Shown here in pieces: positions 25,701 to 34,900 of a stretch of 64,000 nt of DNA. The notes beneath the pieces were generated by a model. It was not told the DNA's origin. It worked only from the letters and a program-made list of their open reading frames with translations, and did not search any database. Every line of letters begins with the position of its first letter. Positions within the stretch are counted from its first letter, which is position 1. A program made the position numbers and the translations under genes. Source of the DNA: Rhyzopertha dominica (Eukaryota > Arthropoda > Insecta > Coleoptera > Bostrichidae); the NCBI GenBank assembly GCA_025024175.1, contig QCXZ01000064.1, positions 20,828,286-20,892,285 of the forward strand, read 5' to 3'.

Positions 25701-28700
25701 TTAGATAAGTTTAAATTATAAATAGCCTTGAAAAGTTGTAAATAAGATAAAAAATGGCATTATAAGCACTAGAGTCTACACTAAGGAATAAATGACCAAT
25801 ATAAAGTTGTATGCCTAGCTTGCACAAAGCAGCCCAAGAGGTTTTCAAAGTTAAGAGCATCTCCATCATCATCCATAGACATGACTGGACTGGTCCAGAA
25901 ATGGATTAGGAATAGCTGCATTTCTTTCTGAAAGTTACTTGTTAAACGTCAGAACAAAATTAGAAGCACAAATACGAACATAGAGTATCTGATAGCGACA
26001 ATTCTCAAACATGATATTTACAGTAAAAATTCTCAAACAAGTAATTTAAATTTTTGAATATTTGTGGCTCGTTGAATAGAGACCGCGCGAATCCAAATAT
26101 TAATCATGTTAGGTTATCGCGATATACTCCGATATCATTAGGAAGTTTGTACATTTTTTTTTAACAAGGAACACCAAAACAGACCTCCTATTGCACAACC
26201 TACTATTAGTAGACTTGTTGCACAATTTCACGAAACTGGTATTGTAATGGATGCGCCAAAATTTGGTCATTCCATATTAAAGGACGACAACATTTTGAAC
26301 ATTTTATTAGAAGAAATAAATCATCTGCCCTGGTCAATCCAGTCTGACCCTACGATTCGTATTGCCCTATTGAGTCTCATCAGGTAAGAGTTCAGAGTAA
26401 ATTGACCAAAGCAAACCATTGTCTTTAACCGCTGCGTGCGGACTGGTGTATAAGAGGGCATCAGCTTTCTTATACATTTTATTAGAAGCCGAAGAAAACG
26501 AGATTTTGACATCGATCATGATCTTGAAAAAACGTAAAGATCAGTTCTAGATCTCGATCTCGAATCGAGAATCTCGAACTTTATGTGCGTATTGCGGATG
26601 GTCAAAGTAAGTGAAATGTGAACAGATTCATTAAAATATGCTCTAGATATTGTTGAACGTTGTGTCCAAAGTATCTATGTGCGGTTTGAGCAATCTCAAG
26701 TTATTAATGGTATGCAATTTAAACACTTGTGTGTGAAAGTGGCTTTTTTACTAATTCTATAAACCTAATTAATTTATTAAATGTGGAGACCAAAATTACA
26801 ATGCAAATAGGTTGGGTCAGGACACAAGGTATGTAATACAACCTCTAATGTCTAATGACGTTCCGCTCGGTCTTATGAGAGGTATCTTCAGGACATGAAT
26901 ATATTTATGTACGACCTAAGCGGTCTATCCTGGAAAAACCAAGACTTCAATCTGAGTTTGACTGCGAGAGCTTACGATTCTATCAACAACAGTTGTTGCA
27001 AAAAAACAGCAGCATTCGTGATCGAAATAGGTAATCATTTACCTTGTCGGATACGTTTAAGGGCAAGTTGTCTGTTTCAGTTGTGTTATCCAAAGTTAAG
27101 GGCACTGCTAAGCCTAAATTGCAGAACCTTCCTTTGATTATATCCCCATCTTCAGTTTCTTCGCTAATGTCAAGACATTCGTCAAAGAACCCCATGTCCA
27201 TAATGTGGCCTTTCATTAATCCACGAGGAATTCTTCCGCTTGAATCTAACACTACATAACAAATGAACATTTAAATTAGGTCGCATTATTAGATTAATGG
27301 TATACATAAAATATGAACAATTCTCCAACAATGTATAGAAGATAATTATCGACTGAATTCAATTATAAATGAGCATACGAGTTCAAATCTCGGTCAAGGC
27401 TGGCAATACTTTTTTGTTTCATCCTATGCCTACAAACCCAATAAAGTATCGGGCAAAGAGACTTTAGCGCATTTTCCTTATATTATCAAGACGTATTTTA
27501 AGTAACGGAGATACATTTTTTATAGAAAGCAAAGTAACTAAGAGGTTTAAAGGAATTTAAAAGGGATAGGGGAAGCCAAAGTTCCTGGGGACCAAGTAAA
27601 TGGTTAATATAAATGCCGTGGCTAGCAGCCTATAACGTTCATCGGGGAACTATTGCAGTACCGCCAATGTATATGGCATCATTAACGGAGCGTACTGCAT
27701 TACCGTTCATCGGTATAATCATACAGTACCGTCAATACCTAACCTAAATTCTGAAGCTATGTTTTGTGCACTACTAGGTTGATTCTGAAGTTAAATATTG
27801 CTCGATAACATAATAAGTGAAAAAAAGTTGGACGGCGGTTTTTGTCATTTAGTAAGGTTGAAATAGCTATAAAGGAATACATGGCACATACTAAAATAGC
27901 ACACTGAGAAAAAATTGATCGCACGAGTCTCCATAGCGGTTGATGCCCTGTCCTGTTGAACAAACAAATTTGCAGGAAAAATTAGCTATGTATTTTTTGC
28001 TTTCTTCTGCTTTTAAACTACTGCCCTCCGTGTTTGCATGCGCACATTAGTTGATAATATACTAACGAAGAATCAGTTTCACGAGTAATATTGAATTTTC
28101 CTTGCGTCCCTTATCCAAAATGTTGTATAGCATTCTTGTTCGTATTTCTTTATCGCTATTTCAAACTCAGTAAATGACAAAAATCGTCGTCAATGTTTAA
28201 ATTCTTCACTCATTATGTTATAGTCCCCCGATGAACGGTAGAATAGCCACCACGTAATATAAATATAAGCCGTCCTCGAGCTATGCCTGTGACAGGCAGC
28301 GGACAGAGAAATGCGCTAAAAAGAACCTCATGTGCAATCTAGGTATAGGTAGTAATTGTACAATCACTACAAAGACAAGCAGCATAGCATTAGGTCCCTA
28401 TTCTAAATCCACGTCTAAGATGAGTTAAGCTTTATTGTAAACTGCAAAAACGAAAAGTGCAGTGTAGACAATATTTTTCGAACCTGTATATTCAAAGAGA
28501 TATGTAGAATTCCTTAACTACAGGAAATATACATTAACCGGAGCAAATTACATCTACACTTAGAAAAAGTAAGTGATAAATTAATTATATTTCTTTACTA
28601 AGCCATGAATTCGAGTCGCTATTCTGCGAGTAAAAAAATTATGGTAACCCATAACTCAATGATACTGATACAGTGAATATCCACTTACTCTCCAGTGCCC

Positions 28701-28878
28701 ACGTTTCACTATTATTCAATCCAATCAAGTATCTTTGTAGGTGTATTCTACATGTTTCGTTAACACCCCAACTGTCATTATCTCTTGCTTTCTTTTCTAT
28801 GTGCTGCAAAATAACATTTTTATCAAAGCACAACACAGTATATTGTAACAACACGTATGTTATAACTATTCGCTGCAT
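10600..28878 (-). CDS. NRF-6-like (nose resistant to fluoxetine) transmembrane acyltransferase, 13 exons, 703 residues
   Basis: Thirteen exons on the - strand (listed separately) splice at GT-AG borders with matching phases: coding length 2112 nt, 703 codons plus TAG, no internal stop. The protein has a signal-peptide-like N-terminus (about 1-17) and a secreted NRF domain (about 40-200) with Cys at 43, 89, 107, 166, 171 and 186. A first membrane segment (203-222) precedes an acyltransferase-3 domain with many membrane segments. Hallmarks are GHRY with His275, SVDTFLF (309-315), HRYLRLTP, LGSGPLW, HTWYLSLDMQLF (from 408), GPWLIG and SYSVYLVH. A polar cytosolic-type tail ends it. An in-frame TAA seven codons before ATG 28876-28878 supports that start. 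Known: the family includes C. elegans nrf-6 and Drosophila drop dead, multipass proteins thought to modify or move lipids. The substrate is not readable from sequence. Introns 1, 2, 6 and 7 are long and carry transposons; introns 4, 5 and 8-12 are 48-66 bp. Confidence 0.95.
10818..10926 (-). CDS. NRF-6-like exon 12 (last membrane segment)
   Basis: 109 nt. Acceptor GTTTTAG|CTG, donor GGAGGAG|GTAAAA (phase 1). Encodes AFWTLAFESPMITIEKVIFG, the usual C-terminal helix and E-P/E-K motif of NRF-6 proteins. Confidence 0.94.
10981..11123 (-). CDS. NRF-6-like exon 11 (SYSVYLVH)
   Basis: 143 nt. Acceptor TTTCCAG|GC, donor AATGCG|GTAAAA (phase 0). Encodes NWFLSLPIFQVISKISYSVY then LVHFFVLM, the conserved last acyltransferase block. 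Confidence 0.95.
11177..11357 (-). CDS. NRF-6-like exon 10
   Basis: 181 nt. Acceptor ACTTGCAG|GTT, donor GGGG|GTAAAA (phase 1). Two membrane segments around ESAVYMGLQRPLWALCL and CWISFACTYGYGG, both typical of the family. Confidence 0.94.
11422..11542 (-). CDS. NRF-6-like exon 9 (GPWLIG)
   Basis: 121 nt. Acceptor TCTGCTAG|C, donor AGGCAG|GTATAA (phase 0). Encodes the KTHNRAGPWLIGIAFGAF region. Confidence 0.93.
11609..11784 (-). CDS. NRF-6-like exon 8 (HTWYLSLDMQLF)
   Basis: 176 nt. Acceptor ATTTTTAG|TGT in phase 0, donor AGATA|GTGAGT (phase 2). CMNHTWYLSLDMQLF is one of the best conserved stretches of the family, followed by two membrane segments. It lies 7.3 kb from exon 7 because intron 7 holds the foldback element. 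Confidence 0.95.
11785..13313. other. Intron 7, 3' part
   Basis: AT-rich intronic DNA between exon 8 and the foldback element. A sequence around 12294 (ACAGGATGTCCATACTTAAG) resembles the start motif of many arthropod repeats, but no second end was found. Confidence 0.4.
13314..13322. repeat. 9 bp target-site duplication, left copy
   Basis: GATGATCTG immediately precedes the left end of the foldback element and is repeated exactly, in the same orientation, immediately after its right end (19026-19034). Confidence 0.9.
13822..16560 (+). repeat. Left tandem array of the 152 bp monomer (about 18 copies)
   Basis: The anchor CATTAAAAATT recurs at 13846, 13995, 14147, 14299, 14451 and onward, mostly 152 bp apart. 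Each unit holds GCTACAGCTTGAAAATTAC, ACAGGACACAGATTAGGTG, ATCCTGGAGAAACGCAAAAA and CAGCCCCGAACACCACCC. Units differ by scattered substitutions and small indels. Higher-order units are visible: versions with ATAGATTATGTGGCCGC recur. Confidence 0.95.
16561..18530 (-). repeat. Right tandem array of the 152 bp monomer (about 13 copies, inverted)
   Basis: The same monomer on the opposite strand (TTTTTGCGTTTCTCCAGGAT, GGGTGGTGTTCGGGGCTGG), starting abruptly at 16561 in the middle of a unit. The arms thus meet head to head with no loop. It is about five units shorter than the left array. Confidence 0.95.
19026..19034. repeat. 9 bp target-site duplication, right copy
   Basis: GATGATCTG directly after the right foldback end, identical to 13314-13322. 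Confidence 0.9.
19099..19267 (-). CDS. NRF-6-like exon 7 (LGSGPLW / NWWQFFLYIHNY)
   Basis: 169 nt. Acceptor GTTTTAG|A completes an Arg codon, giving RLTPALIILWF, then LGSGPLWNGVF and NWWQFFLYIHNY. The donor CAAAGG|GTTAGT (phase 0) is the least standard of the gene. The 5.7 kb foldback element begins 73 bp into the following intron. Confidence 0.93.
19827..20821. mobile_element. hAT-like non-autonomous element, 995 bp, in intron 6
   Basis: Starts CAGTGGCGGCTC and ends with its exact complement GAGCCGCCACTG (12 bp terminal inverted repeats). The flanking 8-mers ATAATGAA and TTAATGTA agree at 6 of 8 positions, which fits a decayed 8 bp hAT target duplication. No transposase frame is seen. About 165 bp of its left end is also found at 30545-30738 in inverted orientation, so this is a repeat family. 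Class assignment rests on the CAG start and 8 bp spacing and is an inference. Confidence 0.7.
21113..21276 (-). CDS. NRF-6-like exon 6 (SVDTFLFITG motif)
   Basis: 164 nt. Acceptor GATTCTAG|TGG, donor CTAAG|GTAATT (phase 2). Encodes APLSVDTFLFITGALLAH and ends with YYIHRYLR, both strong family motifs. The overlapping ORFs in other frames here are shadows. Confidence 0.95.
21337..21530 (-). CDS. NRF-6-like exon 5 (acyltransferase-3 start, GHRY motif)
   Basis: 194 nt. Acceptor CTCTTTCAG|AA, donor CAAGAG|GTAAAA (phase 0). Carries AFSVYSNGRKIL and FWVIAGHRYSM; the His (275) is the conserved candidate catalytic residue of this acyltransferase superfamily. Confidence 0.95.
21592..21668 (-). CDS. 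NRF-6-like exon 4 (first membrane segment)
   Basis: 77 nt micro-exon, residues 204-228 plus split codons. Acceptor ATCTTGCAG|T, donor GGAATAC|GTAAGT. Encodes VFFGITVAFLGLSTSYD, a hydrophobic helix linking the NRF and acyltransferase domains. Confidence 0.9.
22110..22205. repeat. Penelope-like terminal-repeat fragment (tentative)
   Basis: In intron 3. The motif GCTGTTTCGGCTTATAAAGCC with a following GC-rich stretch resembles sequence found near the ends of arthropod Penelope-like elements. Recognition is from general familiarity only; no second copy was found here. Confidence 0.3.
23835..24043 (-). CDS. NRF-6-like exon 3 (end of NRF domain)
   Basis: 209 nt in phase 0. Acceptor ATGATAG|GTTGCA. 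Carries AVCLPDSC, the C-x4-C motif of the domain, and WDAGDITF just before the first membrane segment. The donor TTCGC|GTACGT (phase 2) was chosen over a nearby GTATGC because only it keeps the frame into exon 4. Confidence 0.92.
25070..25350 (+). pseudogene. Penelope-like retroelement remnant, GIY-YIG endonuclease end
   Basis: In intron 2, antisense to the host gene. From 25084 a frame reads YIGQTKRKVGTRLEEHIRA, the core of the GIY-YIG endonuclease of Penelope-like elements, then meets a stop. After a frame change, a second stretch (about 25216-25345) reads ETIDISKYTSNLNRDCVNY, matching the C-terminal part of the domain. Several stops and shifts make it non-functional. No reverse transcriptase was found upstream. 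Confidence 0.75.
25548..25660 (+). repeat. Repeat family R4, copy 1 (possible Penelope 3' region)
   Basis: TTTGTCAATGTTTTATAGTG, GTGATCTTTCCG and GACGCTGAAAGCATTCACC recur in the same order at 35750-35860. It lies just downstream of the Penelope-like remnant, so it may be that element's 3' region. Confidence 0.5.
26172..26387 (+). pseudogene. Mariner/Tc1-like transposase N-terminal fragment
   Basis: In intron 2. An open frame with RPPIAQPTISRLVAQFHETG then IVMDAPKFGH resembles the helix-turn-helix N-terminus of insect mariner-like proteins (usual form: ...TI.RLV..F.ETG.V.D.PR.GRP). About 70 residues; no DDE domain follows. A short truncated remnant. Confidence 0.6.
27043..27251 (-). CDS. NRF-6-like exon 2 (NRF domain)
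   Basis: 209 nt. Acceptor TTATGTAG|TG joins exon 1 to give MLDSSGRIPRGLMKG, then FFDECLDI and GRFC, the most typical NRF-domain motifs. Ends in phase 0 at GACAAG|GTAAAT. Confidence 0.95.
27600..28265. mobile_element. Possible inverted-repeat element in intron 1
   Basis: A stretch starting AATATAAATGCCGTGG with CGTTCATCGGGGAACTAT about 27636-27653 is mirrored by ATAGTCCCCCGATGAACG at about 28222 followed by CCACGTAATATAAATAT. The arms are imperfect (about 50 bp) and no target duplication was found. Non-coding between the arms. Confidence 0.4.
28689..28878 (-). CDS. NRF-6-like exon 1 (signal peptide, start of NRF domain)
   Basis: 190 nt, residues 1-63 plus one base. Starts at ATG 28876-28878; the frame upstream is closed by a TAA. 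The hydrophobic start MQRIVITYVLLQYTVLC fits a signal peptide. It ends ETWALE, the usual lead into the next conserved NRF block, at donor GAGA|GTAAGT (phase 1). Confidence 0.93.
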
Positions 28879-30540
28879 CGCAAAACTAAAGACGACCGGT
28901 TATTGCACACATGTTCCACAGGTAGGTGGTTTTATATTATCTAGTGTAGGCTCGAAACGGTGATAAGCAAATCTCACGATTGCTTCTGATTGAGGTAAAT
29001 GTGTGACTAACCTCTACAAGATTGCAGTACCTATACCCTTGAATATATTTAAGCAGAAAACGAAAAATATTAGATTTTTCAATATAAACAAATNTGTAAA
29101 ATTTAGTGTTTCACGTATTATTTATTTTCCTGCTCATTTCACCACAGATTTTCTTTATACCATTTAAGCATTTTTCCTGCTTGTGAAAATATACAAATTT
29201 AAAGACTGCTTATCGTAAACAAGATGTTTAATTAAAACTATATTACACGCTTTTCTAAACAAAGGCGATAAGTACCTATGCATGAGCGTATACGTTTCTT
29301 ATCGCGTACAACATCTACTGTTTATATTTTAAAGCTACGTAATCTGTTCCTGACTGTCTAAATCCAGTAGACTTTGTTAGATTATTATGTGTCAATAGAT
29401 GATCGTGCAAAAAAGCTATCAGTGTATTTGTTCCGTAGATACAGGTATTTCATCGATAAACAGGTTGAGTCAGCACTGGTGTGAATTCCACATTTAAAAA
29501 AATAATGCGAGCTACGGTGGTCCCTTACTATCATTTCTTCATAGTAAAATCACTTAGTGACTAATATTTGGTTTAATTAATTCCATATTTGCATTAGCTA
29601 TATTATATGACATCTTATTTTATCTTCTATAATAAGCAATACACTGGTTAATAAAATCTAACACACATCTACAGTAAACACTCTTCAGTATCATGTTCAT
29701 ACATAGTAGTCTAGGTTTCCTACCATAAGATAAATTCCCATGTTAAAGTAAGAAAAAAATCAATAAAAACGACAACGAGAACGTCTTTATATTTAGTTAA
29801 CGGCACCAGTGTCGATATAGGGCCTCCGGCGATTATATTACAAACAGTGGGGCAGCGCGATTCAGCAACTTGTGAACCGAAAATCGATTCATCGTCAGTA
29901 ACGCTTTTGCCAGATTAATCGATTAGATGCGAATTCCCAAAGTGGTATATGTCGAACCCCAGAGGTCGACGTCGACCTACAATGGGTCCTTGTCAACGAA
30001 AAAAAAATCGGGGTCTAGGAATTGTTAATGTGTAAACAAAAGTGGATCTCATCCAAGCGGGTCGTGATTTTTTTTACCACAGTAATATCACAGTGGATAA
30101 TAAATCATAATAGTGACAATGAAGAAGCGGATATCATATTTCCATAACTGATCAGAAAAAGCATTAACAAAGAACTTAAAGCACAGTTTAGAAACGGATA
30201 TCAGCTATTCTGGCTTCAAAAAAGATACCTTGTTACTTATCCCGTACTATGAAATATTCCAAGAAAATTTTCAATTGCTTTTTCCGTTCTCTTGCTTAAT
30301 GAAAACTCCTGACAAAAAAAACGAACACTAAATTAATGTCAAATGTTGCAAATTTATTATTAAAGCATCAGGTTCATCCTTTTCACTAAAAGCGTTTACT
30401 TTTTATTTAGCTTATATTATGTAACAGATACTACATTTTAATTTGGTTTTTAGTTTTAGTTTAGTTTTAGTTTTTAGTTAATTTTAGTTGATTAATTAAT
30501 AAATGTATAAAACTTAACAGGTGTGTTCACATCAGGTTTT
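28879..30540. other. Upstream flank of the NRF-6-like gene
   Basis: Should hold the 5' untranslated region and promoter, but no clear core promoter motif was recognised. Around 29930-30020 the sequence AGTGGTATATGTCGAACCCC then GGTCGACGTCGACC resembles the near-terminal part of some hAT elements, which is weak evidence. A (TTTTAG)-rich low-complexity tract lies at about 30440-30490. Confidence 0.4.
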
Positions 30541-30544
30541 AGCG

Positions 30545-30738
30545 TAAATTTTTCGGGATAACCCGTAAACATGTGATTTTGGCTAATTATTAATTTGATG
30601 GTAATGGAAAAAAATACGCTCCAACTGTTTCAAGATATCTGAACATAATAAAACAAAATATACATAAAAATACGAAAAAAATAATTTCTTTGATCAAAAT
30701 TCTGGGTCGGCAGTGCCGACCCGGACGAGCCGCCACTG
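30545..30738 (-). repeat. Second, partial copy of the intron-6 hAT-like family
   Basis: The complement of 30738 begins CAGTGGCGGCTCGTCCGGGT and follows the start of the 19827 element for roughly 190 bp (AATTTTGATCAAAGAAAT, TTTTATTATGTTCAGATATC, ATCCCGAAAAATTTAC). No matching second end was found, so it is truncated or rearranged. Confidence 0.65.
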
Positions 30739-31239
30739 GGTTAAACCAATTTGTTTGCTCTAAATAGAACATGTTAGGGTAGTGGTATTATTTCTTTAAG
30801 TCGCACAAAATGAGGACATTATATTACTTGAAAATTCTGTATATAAATGATAAAATAAAATATTCTTTTTAAACCTCGTCCTTTATTTATTAGCGGCGTA
30901 CGATGTAGTCTTAGCAGAAAAAAGTTAGCAGTCCAATAGAGTATGTCGCTAATAGAAAACTCCAAACGATAATATTGGATCCACCCGATTATAGGGCAGT
31001 GCAAAATGTAATACCTCTTAATCATTACGTAGGCACAGAAACCTGATCAAAACCTAATATTTTATAACAAAAAAAAACTACTCAAGTATTCGTATAGAAG
31101 ATGCCTAAAATTTCTAGAGCAGCTAGGAAGGTAAATGCTCAGCGCAATGCAATACGTTTGATGTAAGAATGAAATCATATACTCCATCGACAATGTGGAA
31201 GATATACAAAACTTACGTAATATCTGTTTTACACATTAT

Positions 31240-31396
31240 GGGCCGGTTGCACAAACATGGATCAAAGTTAATCCGGGTTTAATCCGCGGTCGTTACCTAG
31301 CAATGTCATAGATGCAGTGTTTTGATTGGTGTTGCTATAGCTACGACCGCGGATTAAACCCGGATCAAATTTGATCCACGTTTGTGCAACTGGTCC
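31240..31396. mobile_element. 157 bp palindromic MITE with TAT duplication
   Basis: Left arm GGGCCGGTTGCACAAACATG pairs with the right arm, whose complement reads GGACCAGTTGCACAAACGTG. The arms continue for about 60 bp with GGGTTTAATCCGCGGTCGT in both, separated by about 35 bp. TAT directly flanks both ends (31237-31239 and 31397-31399). No coding capacity. The TTGCACAA ends are common in arthropod MITEs; a 3 bp duplication would fit a Harbinger/ISL2EU-type source, which is an inference. Confidence 0.8.
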
Positions 31397-31399
31397 TAT

Positions 31400-33270
31400 G
31401 TGTTACTATTGAGAGTCATAACAACGACATCCACATTATATTATTTTAAACAAACCTACGCAATAGGTTTGTTGAAATAAATTCAACTTTATCCGTTGTC
31501 GTTCATGAAATCCAGTAATCTTTTAACGTTAGGATATGCGTAGGTTTAACGTCTCCTTTTTCCCAACTGTCTTATCAAGTTCCGAAAAGTAGTCATTGAT
31601 TGACTAAATCAGCATACGTATGTACCGCCAATTTTTTTCGTATTTATTAGATTTTGCTATGATTCTCTCCACGGTTATTCTCCACCGTCTTGTGGCTTGT
31701 TAAGCTTAGGTATAGTAAAGGCACCCTTCCTTCTAGTAGTTATGTAAAACCGGTAGTTTGAAATTTAGTGGTTGATTTATTATTTTACAGATCTATAAAT
31801 AATAAAAACTAGATCACTACACACAATTCAAGTCCTGGAGGGATATTCTCTCACACTTGTGTAATCAATATCAATCAATATCTGCTCTTGTATCATAAGT
31901 TTCAGTCAGAACGTTATTAGCGATCATTTTGTTACCTTTTTTCATAATCTGTTACCATGTTTGATTTCCAACCCGCGTGCTGTTTATTGCAGTACAAGCA
32001 AAAGGTGTACAATAAAATAAACAATAAAAGAAATAGTATATCTGATCGGTTTTTCTGAGTTTTCTTCTTAGGGTTTGTCGTTAATGTTATTTTCAAGCCG
32101 CTGTGTTTAATACTTACTTTCTTTAAAACCTGATATATGTAGGTATGGATAATATTAAGATAGTATGCAGTATAAATTTTACTCATTAATTGTCTACTTT
32201 TACAAACTAGAAAAGTTTTTTTTTACTGATTGTGTTTTGTCAGTTATGCCATAGCCGGGGTCCCTTGGGGATGCAAACTGCGTTCCTGCTGTTTATTTTA
32301 TTTATTTATAAGCTTCGGGGCTCTCTCACATTCGGATATGTTTGTTTCTTCAAAAAAACCTTGTTATAAGGAGCGATGGGCTCGACATAATGCTTTCAAG
32401 CTCCGTTTGTGCAATCTGGATATAGAATTTGATCTGGACTTGCATTTTGTAGATCACATACAGAAAGATGTCTTCTTGGACTTGGTTTTATATTGCTGTA
32501 GTTCAACTTAAGTACGGTCTAAACTCGAGTATGATGATATGGAATGCCATTATGAATAACAGGTTGACGCTGTACGGTGAAAATTCAAATAGCAGGTATG
32601 AAACCTATATCTTTAATTAGTTTCTTCAAAATTCTAAACCCAGTGCACTTTCATGAGTCTAGAAAAAAGTCACCGCCCACACTTCATCGCCTGCAGTTGT
32701 ATTTGGTGAAGTAGGAGCTGAAAAAGTCTTGAGAAAAATCCGACAAGGCAAAAGCCTTGAAAAAGGTCTCGGAAAAATGCCGAGCCAATAAAAGCCTGAA
32801 AACAGCCGCAAAAAAAGAACTCTAACCCTCTATACTGACGTTCGGAAAGCATTTTGGTTAACCTGGAAACCGGGGTCAACCTATAATTTCATTCTTTGGG
32901 TGCTTTGCTTGAGTATAACCATTTTAATATATTTCAGGATTATATAAATAATAGTAAGTTACATATTAGAAAGAGCCTTCTAGGAAGAACATAATTACTT
33001 CGCTTTAGAAAGAAAATAAAATTTGCGATTAGAAAAGAAACTGTTGCTGTTTGATAAAACACATTTCATTCAAATGTCAAGGACAAATGTAAAGGGGAAA
33101 AGTCCATTATAGTTGAAAACCTAAGATTTCGTACAGCTTGTGATGACTTGAAATAATGTTTGTATGGTACTTTAAAGATCGCAGGCGATGAACTTTCTTT
33201 CATCTGTATAGTGTGTAGGCGACCGCAGTCACCTTCCTAACGTGTACTTCTAGAAACCAATAACAGATTT
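31400..33270. other. Gene-free AT-rich stretch
   Basis: Short ORFs without recognisable domains. No exon chain supported. Confidence 0.4.
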
Positions 33271-33274
33271 ACAG

Positions 33275-33475
33275 CTTGTGTAAAACGCAGTTCCTTATTC
33301 CCCTTTCATTACGGTAGACCGTCTCAGGAATTGCCCATTGGCCCTGGTAATCTTGGGTCTGTGCGGAGCAGGTATATAAAAATTTTTATGTAGGGGTGGC
33401 TTAATAAATTTCGCTTTACGGCTAATCAATTACGTCGATGATTTGGATGTACTATCATAAAAACTTCACCTCTCC
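33275..33475 (+). repeat. Dispersed repeat family R2, copy 2
   Basis: Partner of 9599-9770: CTTTCATTACGGTAGACCGT, TTTTTATGTAGGGGTGGC, ACGGCTAATCAATTACGTCG, ATGATTTGGATGTACTATCA. Diverged and slightly longer than copy 1. Confidence 0.6.
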
Positions 33476-33789
33476 TTCAACCAACGCCAAGCTATGTTGG
33501 ATTTGCTTAGAACTCATATAACAACGTGCTCTAAAACTAATGTTAAAATTATAAGTGTACATTGAATAGTTTAAGCCAAAATAATTATTTAGTCCGAACT
33601 TACAATTAAAGTGACGGTTCTTTCTTTCGTTGTTCATTCAAATATAAATAGATATTCAAAACTTAATATTAACGTTAACACAAAACATTGGCTTGTATAC
33701 ATATCGTGTGAAGATCAATGACATTCACCGCTTCAATGTGATCTTATTCGTGAGCATTTAAATCCTTGTGTTTAATTGTCTGATATAGT

Positions 33790-34900
33790 TCATGAGGCCT
33801 TTCTTTCTTTCTTTCTTTTTAGAAAATAAAACATTTGCATGTTGTGTAAAATCATCTGTAATAACTTGAAAATATTTCTCACCATCTGGAGTGATAGTCT
33901 TCACTGGTCCACTGAGATCTTGATAACCGCTGACTTTTGAAGGATTTTAATTTCGTTTTTTCTTGTTGACAGGGACTGCATACTTCTTCACTGCAGGAAA
34001 AACCCAATTGTGTTCGGCTACCTTTGTTTAAATGTCACTATCTCCGACGCCATAAATTGCTCTATTTTGTTTTTTGGGTATATTTGCTGCATCACTATTC
34101 TCTGAAATAGTAATAAAACTCGCAACACATAGGTTTTCAAATGTATTACACTTCATTTGAAACTTTTTACCATTAGAAAATGTAGCAAACAATTTCCAAA
34201 AATTACTTTCTACCTTTTCTGTTTATTTTCTTTACTAAAAGTAAATATAAGATAGCTGGGGCACAATAAGTGCTGAGAAGACAACTACATTGTTGACAGT
34301 TCGAACACGTTTGAGAGCTACTATTTTGTTACCGTTACAATTCTGATTTTATTTTCTGTTTCTAGAGGTTCTATATCCATCATATGGTATCTTCATCTTC
34401 CTTTACCAAATGATCTGTCGTTTTACTATCCAGAACAGAACGTAACTCGCCACAGCACAAGTTTGTGAAGAAAGTAGTTCCGATTGCTGATACTCCAGCA
34501 GCAACAAATTAAATTTCTCCTCCAGTGTTCACTGCCATGGATTTTTCTCTTCCTCTTCCACAATATCTTCCTCTNCNTTGATGATATTCAACGGACTGAT
34601 TGTTCATCATACGTGCTTTTAATCTAGGACAGTCATTTCCTAGGCCGTTCATTACAACAGCCCGGCATGTAGCGCTATCTCTTTCGATGCCTACGTCACA
34701 AAATAGGTCCGCTTCGCACAGAACTCCCATACACTCTTTTAGTAGCCATGTGCACTTATTACGAAAGAATAGTAGGAAACTGCTGAAACCTCTCATTGAG
34801 CACTGTTCTACACGTAATTGCTTTATAGCCTGTGTCACAATAAAAAATGAAAACGTCGTCGCGGTGATGTTTCCCTGGCTTATTATTAAAAATAACAAAT
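33790..34900 (-). pseudogene. Ty1/Copia retrotransposon remnant: gag end, protease, integrase zinc region
   Basis: Reading the - strand: a Gag-like stretch at about 34600-34700 (RLKARMMNNQSVEY); a protease-like LDSKTTDHLV at about 34440 in the place of the usual LDSGATDHL; and at about 33860-33990 a CSPCQQEKTKLKSF segment followed, after frame changes, by DLSGPVKTITPDGEKYFQV, the start of a Copia integrase. Many stops and shifts; N bases at 34576-34578. Non-functional. Confidence 0.6.

Noticed and set aside
27375..27415. tRNA-like B-box sequence GAGTTCAAATCTCGG followed by a T run
   Set aside because: No A box or cloverleaf could be placed upstream; probably chance or a very old SINE.
30440..30490. 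TTTTAG-rich tract as a possible telomere-like repeat
   Set aside because: Short and irregular, and not the TTAGG unit usual in insects; low-complexity sequence.
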